Source: Lentzea sp. NBRC 102530 (GTDB lineage: Bacteria > Actinomycetota > Actinomycetes > Mycobacteriales > Pseudonocardiaceae). From it: 64,000 bases of DNA. Position numbers and translations under genes: made by a program. The stretch spans positions 186,001-250,000 of the forward strand of contig NZ_BSTF01000010.1 of assembly GCF_030269365.1 (NCBI RefSeq). The letters are read 5' to 3'. Position 1 is the first letter of the stretch. Each line of letters opens with the position of its first letter. Shown one piece after another: positions 59,930 to 64,000 of the stretch. A model generated the notes under the pieces. It saw only the letters and a program-made list of their open reading frames with translations, was not told the origin of the DNA and ran no database searches.

Positions 59930-61201
59930 GTCCTTCGACGTCTCCCGCATGAACCCGTAGACCAGCAAGGAGATCAGCACACAACCCGCGACGTAGTAGT
60001 AGAAGACCGACTCCATGCCGGCCTGTTTGAACCACAACGCCACGTACTCCGCGGTGCCACCGAAGATGGCCACCGTCAGCGCGTACGGCAGCCCGACACC
60101 CAGCGCGCGGATGTTCGTGGGGAACAGTTCGGCCTTCACGATCGCGTTGATCGAGGTGTACCCGGTCACGATCACGAGGCCGCCGAGCATGAGCAGGAAC
60201 GCGGGGATCACCGCGGACGTCGTCGCCAGCGTCGACAACAACGGCACGGTCGCGAGCGTGCCCAGCACCCCGAAGCCCAGCAGCAGAGGACGACGCCCGA
60301 TCCGGTCCGACAACGCGCCCGCAAGCGGTTGCAGCACCACGAACACCAGCAGCGCGGCGAAGTTGATCCAGCTGACCGTCGCGGCGTCGATCCCGCTCGT
60401 GTTCACCATGAACTTCTGCAGGTAGGTCGTGAAGGTGTAGAACGCGACCGTGCCGCCCAAGGTCAGGCCCACGACCGTCAGGCATTCCTTGGGGTGCTTG
60501 AGCAACGCCCGGATCGTGCCGTTCTGCTCGCCACTGCCCTTCTGCTTCTCGAAGTTCGCCGACTCGTCCATCCCGCGCCGCAGCCACATCACGACGATCG
60601 CCCCGGTCGCGCCGATGACGAACGCGATCCGCCAGCCCCACTCCGTCATCTCGGCCTTGGACAGGAACTGCTGCAACACGATCTGCACGCCCAGCGCCAC
60701 CAACTGCCCGGCGGTCAGCGTCACGTACTGGAAGCTCGAGTAGAACCCGCGCCGGGCAGGAGAGGCCACTTCGGACAGATAGGTCGCGGAGGTCGCATAT
60801 TCACCACCGACGGACAAACCCTGCAACAGCCGTGCGAGCACCAGCAGCACCGGCGCCGCCACGCCGATCGTCGCGTACGACGGCGTCAACGCGATGATCA
60901 ACGACCCGGCGGCCATCAGCGTGACCGACAACGTCAAGGCCGCGCGTCGCCCGTGCCGGTCGGCGTACCGGCCGAGCAGCCAGCCCCCCAGCGGGCGCAT
61001 GAGGAAACCGACGGCGAACACGGCGGCGGTGTTGAGCAGCTGCGCGGTCTGGTCGCCCTTGGGGAAGAACGCGGCCGCGAAGTAGATGCTGAACGCCGTG
61101 TAGGCGTACCAGTCGTACCACTCGATCAAGTTGCCGACCGACCCGCGCAGCACGTTCGCCACCACTCGGCGTTCGCTGCTCTTCTCCTGAACGACTGTCA
61201 T
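59909..61201 (-). CDS. MFS permease, metabolite:H+ symporter (KgtP-like) family
   Basis: 430 residues with twelve predicted helices. MHS-family motifs: the N-terminal GNLIEWYDWYAYTAFSIYFA, LGRYADRHGRRAALTLSV (A-motif between helices 2 and 3) and RLLQGLSVGGEYATSATYLSE. Members carry alpha-ketoglutarate, citrate, proline/betaine or other dicarboxylates into the cell with protons. Convergent with the 2-hydroxyacid dehydrogenase, so a role in 2-oxo/2-hydroxy acid uptake is plausible but unproven. ATG 61201 is preferred; MVSVM from 61213 is possible. Confidence 0.9.
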   Translation of the reverse strand: MTVVQEKSSERRVVANVLRGSVGNLIEWYDWYAYTAFSIYFAAAFFPKGDQTAQLLNTAAVFAVGFLMRPLGGWLLGRYADRHGRRAALTLSVTLMAAGSLIIALTPSYATIGVAAPVLLVLARLLQGLSVGGEYATSATYLSEVASPARRGFYSSFQYVTLTAGQLVALGVQIVLQQFLSKAEMTEWGWRIAFVIGATGAIVVMWLRRGMDESANFEKQKGSGEQNGTIRALLKHPKECLTVVGLTLGGTVAFYTFTTYLQKFMVNTSGIDAATVSWINFAALLVFVVLQPLAGALSDRIGRRPLLLGFGVLGTLATVPLLSTLATTSAVIPAFLLMLGGLVIVTGYTSINAIVKAELFPTNIRALGVGLPYALTVAIFGGTAEYVALWFKQAGMESVFYYYVAGCVLISLLVYGFMRETSKDSVLDRD

Positions 61202-61299
61202 GACCGACACCATCGCGACGGTCCGTGACCACCCACAACCTGGGGTAAGGCTTCTTTACAGTCACTTAAGCGCGTCGGTACGCGCGGGCAACAGTCGTT

Positions 61300-61977
61300 A
61301 TGACCGATACTGCTGGAATGCGGGTGCTGTTGGTCGAAGACGACGACGGTGTCGCCGACGCCCTGGTGGAAGCGCTGCGGGCGAACGGCCACCGGCCTGC
61401 CCGCGTGCGCCGCGGAGCCGACGCCCTGATCGCCCACCGCGACGCGGACGTGGTGCTGCTCGACCTCGGCCTGCCCGACCAGGACGGCCTGGAGGTGCTG
61501 CGCAAGCTCCGCAAGATCGACCCGGTGCCGGTGCTCGTGCTGACCGCGCGCGGTGACGAACGCACGGTGGTCCGGGGGCTGCGGCTCGGCGCGGACGACT
61601 ACCTGGTGAAGCCGGTCAGGCTCGCGGAACTGCTGGCACGCATCGACGCGGTCGCCCGCAGAAGTGCGGCGCGCTCGCAGGAACCCGACGACGTGGTGCG
61701 GGTGTCCGATGTGGAGATCGACCTGCAGAGCCGTCAGGTCGTGGTCGGCGGGCGCGAGATCTCGTTGACCACCAAGGAGTTCGACGTGCTGGCGGTGCTC
61801 GCGCGCAGGCCCGGCACGGCGGTGAGCCGGCAGCAGTTGATGGACGAGGTGTGGGGCAACGCGTTCGTCGCGGTGTCGCGCACGCTCGACGTGCACCTCA
61901 CGCAGTTGCGGGCCAAGCTCGACCGGCCCGGGTTGCTGCACACGATCCGCGGTTTCGGCTACCGGCTCGGTGAATAG
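61300..61977 (+). CDS. OmpR-family response regulator
   Basis: 225 residues. Receiver domain: VLLVEDDDG acidic cluster, phospho-acceptor Asp in VVLLDLGLPD, Thr in LVLTARGD and Lys in YLVKPVRL. C-terminal winged helix with TTKEFDVLAVLARRPG and RTLDVHLTQLRAKL. Start ATG 61300; an internal ATG at 61318 would also give a full receiver. The histidine kinase starts right after the stop (61978), so they are one operon. Likely regulates the binding lipoprotein or its transporter downstream. Confidence 0.95.
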   Translation: MTDTAGMRVLLVEDDDGVADALVEALRANGHRPARVRRGADALIAHRDADVVLLDLGLPDQDGLEVLRKLRKIDPVPVLVLTARGDERTVVRGLRLGADDYLVKPVRLAELLARIDAVARRSAARSQEPDDVVRVSDVEIDLQSRQVVVGGREISLTTKEFDVLAVLARRPGTAVSRQQLMDEVWGNAFVAVSRTLDVHLTQLRAKLDRPGLLHTIRGFGYRLGE

Positions 61978-63282
61978 ATGCGGCAACGGCTTCTCTTGGT
62001 GCTGCTGCTGTTCTCGCTCTCGGCCGTGACGGCGTTCGCGTTCCCGTTGCTGATGAGCACCGCGAACGAACGCACCCAGCAGTTCGTGATCAGCCGCACC
62101 GCCGACCTCGACCGCTTCGCCACCCTGCCGGTCGACGTCGTGGTGTCCGAGGCCGAGCGGTACGCCGAGGTCTACGGCGAGGAGATCGTGGTCGTCGACG
62201 CGTCCGGCACGCCGGTCGTCGAGTCGGGCATGACGGCGGAGGACGTGTCGGCGCAGATCGACGCGGCGTTGCGCAACCAGCCCGCGAAGACCGTGCCGAC
62301 GGTGCTGCCGTGGAGCGGTGGCGACGTGCTGTTCGCGCGGCCGGTCGGCATCGGCACGAAGGTCGCGGGCGCGGTGGTGCTCAGGGCCTCGACGGAGGTG
62401 GCGGCGCTGGACGTGGCACGGCGCTGGGCGCTCGTGCTGGCCGGGGCGTTGCTGGCGGCGTGCGCGTGCGTGCTGCTCGCGCTCGTGGTGTCGCGCTGGT
62501 TGCTGAGGCCGTTGAAAGAACTCGACAGGGGTGTGCGGGCGGTCGCGGCGGGGCAACGGCGCACCCACGTCGCCGACACCGCCGGACCGGCTGAGCTCAG
62601 GGCGTTGTCGGAGTCGTTCAACCGCATGTCCGACGCCGTCGCCGAAGCCGCCGACCAGCAACGACGCCTCATCGCCGACGCCTCGCACCAGCTGCGCAAC
62701 CCCATGGCGGCACTGCGGATCCGGGTCGACATGCTGCCGTCCAACTCCTCGTTGCTCACCGAGGTCGAACGGCTGGAACGGTTGCTGGACGGGCTTCTCG
62801 CGCTCGCCTCGGCCGAGAGCACCGCCACCGAACGGGCCGCGGGCGGCGTCGAACCCGAACTCGCCGACCTCCAGGTCGTGGCGCACGACCGGGTCGACGC
62901 GTGGCGGGCGGCGGCGCAGGCCGAGGGCGTCACGATCACCGTCGACGACCGGAGCCACGGGCTCGTCCGGTGCGCGGTGTCGGACCTCGCCCAGGTGCTG
63001 GACGTGTTGCTGGACAACGCCATCAGGTACGGCGCCACCGAGGTCGCGGTGATCTGCGACCGCGCGACGCTGACCGTGCGGGACAACGGGCCCGGCCTGT
63101 CCAAGAAGGACATCAAGCACGCCACCGAACGGTTCTGGCGCGGCGACGACTCACGGCGCGGCACGGGCCTCGGCCTGGCGATCGCCGAGCGGATCGTGAC
63201 GGCGCACGACGGGAAGCTGACGCTGCACAGCGACAACGGCTTGGTCGCCACGGTCGCACTGCCGAAGGAGCCGCTGCTGTGA
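61978..63282 (+). CDS. Sensor histidine kinase, TctE-like architecture
   Basis: 434 residues. Two transmembrane helices (about 7-25 and 143-166) enclose an extracellular sensor of about 115 residues. HAMP linker (about 168-220), H-box IADASHQLRNPMAALRIR with the phosphorylated His, N-box VLDVLLDNAIRY, D-box RDNGPGLS and G-box RGTGLGLAIAERIV are all intact. Together with the upstream regulator it forms a complete two-component system. The stop overlaps the start of the binding-protein gene (GTGA), which suggests the sensed ligand may be the transported solute. Confidence 0.95.
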   Translation: MRQRLLLVLLLFSLSAVTAFAFPLLMSTANERTQQFVISRTADLDRFATLPVDVVVSEAERYAEVYGEEIVVVDASGTPVVESGMTAEDVSAQIDAALRNQPAKTVPTVLPWSGGDVLFARPVGIGTKVAGAVVLRASTEVAALDVARRWALVLAGALLAACACVLLALVVSRWLLRPLKELDRGVRAVAAGQRRTHVADTAGPAELRALSESFNRMSDAVAEAADQQRRLIADASHQLRNPMAALRIRVDMLPSNSSLLTEVERLERLLDGLLALASAESTATERAAGGVEPELADLQVVAHDRVDAWRAAAQAEGVTITVDDRSHGLVRCAVSDLAQVLDVLLDNAIRYGATEVAVICDRATLTVRDNGPGLSKKDIKHATERFWRGDDSRRGTGLGLAIAERIVTAHDGKLTLHSDNGLVATVALPKEPLL

Positions 63283-64000
63283 GGCCCCGCCACCCCTCGC
63301 CCGGCACGCGGCCGGGCAACACCGCGCTCAGCCGCCGCACCTTCCTCCTCGGCACCCTGGCCCTCACCGCGTGCGGGACGAGCGAGCCGGACGGCACCAT
63401 CCGCATCGCGGGCGGCGAACCCGGCGGTTTCTACAACGACTTCGCCACCCTGATCTCCCGCCTCGCCCCGAGCCCGCTCACCATCACCCCCGTCCAGACC
63501 GGCGGCAGCGCCGACAACCTCAGGCACCTCCGCGAGGGCACCGCCGAACTCGGTCTCTCCCTGAGCGACAGCGCCCACATGGAACCGGGCCTCGTCGCCC
63601 TGGGTCGCGTTTACGAGAACTACCTGCAGCTCGTGGTCCTGCGGAACTCGCCGTACAACTCGGCGGCCGACCTCGTGGGCAAACCGGTGTCGCTCGGCGC
63701 CGACGGCTCCGGCGCCGCTTTGCAGGGCAGCAGGCTCGCGCTGGGCGTGCAAGAGCAGCACTACCCGCTGCGCAACGCCATCGACGCCCTGATGTCCGGC
63801 GAGATCGCCGCCCTGCTGTGGTCCGGCGGCGTTCCCACCCCGGAACTCGACAAGGCAAGCGGCATCAGGCTCCTCCCCCTCGACGGCTTCCTGCCGAAAC
63901 TGCGCCACGAGCACGGCAAGGTCTACGAACGCGTGGACGTCCGCATGGGCGTCTACGGCTCCCCCGTCGACGTCCCCACGATCGGCACGCCGAACCTGCT
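63279..64000 (+). CDS. TAXI-type solute-binding lipoprotein, 5' part
   Basis: At least 240 codons; it runs off the right edge. The N terminus has a twin-Arg-like SRRTFLLGTL and a lipobox ending in LTACG, so the mature protein is a membrane-anchored lipoprotein. IRIAGGEPGGFYNDFATLISR and VQTGGSADNLRHLREGTAELGL match the TAXI/TRAP periplasmic binding family, which binds carboxylates such as glutamate or other dicarboxylates. GTG 63279 overlaps the histidine kinase stop (GTGA). A TRAP-type fused permease gene would be expected downstream, outside the window. Confidence 0.85.
   Translation, partial: MRPRHPSPGTRPGNTALSRRTFLLGTLALTACGTSEPDGTIRIAGGEPGGFYNDFATLISRLAPSPLTITPVQTGGSADNLRHLREGTAELGLSLSDSAHMEPGLVALGRVYENYLQLVVLRNSPYNSAADLVGKPVSLGADGSGAALQGSRLALGVQEQHYPLRNAIDALMSGEIAALLWSGGVPTPELDKASGIRLLPLDGFLPKLRHEHGKVYERVDVRMGVYGSPVDVPTIGTPNL

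Noticed and set aside
60301..60330. TTGTCGGACC on the minus strand resembling the damage promoter
   Set aside because: It is inside the permease coding region with no start codon or -10 at the right distance.

Overview
The window is high-GC actinobacterial DNA. A mycothiol ligase (mshC), the proteasomal ATPase ARC/Mpa, a fabG-inhA-ferrochelatase cluster and an iron-sulfur type ferrochelatase C-terminus point to the Actinomycetota. Secreted subtilase, S1 protease and a modular beta-galactosidase, together with caspase/STAND and NACHT proteins, suggest a soil filamentous actinomycete, most likely Pseudonocardiales (Lentzea/Saccharothrix-like). That last step is inference. No tRNA, rRNA, CRISPR array, transposase or phage gene was recognised.

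Layout. 0-32 kb has a conserved backbone that, from memory, follows the Mycobacterium tuberculosis Rv2115c-Rv2130c order: arc (cut by the window edge), trmI, a RecB-like nuclease, hisG-hisE, a remnant of metH, a PAC2 protein and mshC. Lineage-specific genes are inserted between these: two tandem Pro/Gln-rich membrane proteins, a sigma factor with an OmpA-like partner, a cobalamin riboswitch controlling the cobalt transporter cbtBA, an unknown three-gene operon, a trypsin/Trypco1 cluster, a second sigma operon, an ABC exporter with a divergent GbsR-type regulator, an rRNA methyltransferase behind a leader peptide and hairpin, two secreted proteases and a ClpS-DUF2017 fusion.

32-55 kb is the accessory region: a 1418-residue secreted GH2 beta-galactosidase, an SPFH protein, a caspase-STAND-TPR protein directly abutting an LCAT-like esterase gene (the best candidate for a new conflict system), a ctaD copy, a MoxR/VWA pair, and a membrane NACHT ATPase. 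54-64 kb is hemH-inhA-fabG, an FAD/Fe-S dehydrogenase convergent with an MHS-family permease, and a two-component system translationally coupled to a TAXI-type binding lipoprotein that runs off the window.

Themes. Genes are tightly packed: several convergent pairs share the bases of their stop codons, and many operon members overlap by 4 nt. Several genes appear to start on leaderless mRNA. Three promoters resemble the DNA-damage RecA-NDp/PafBC type. Predicted regulation includes the riboswitch, a ribosome-mediated attenuator and several operator-like dyads. All functional statements are from reading motifs by eye; no database search was run.
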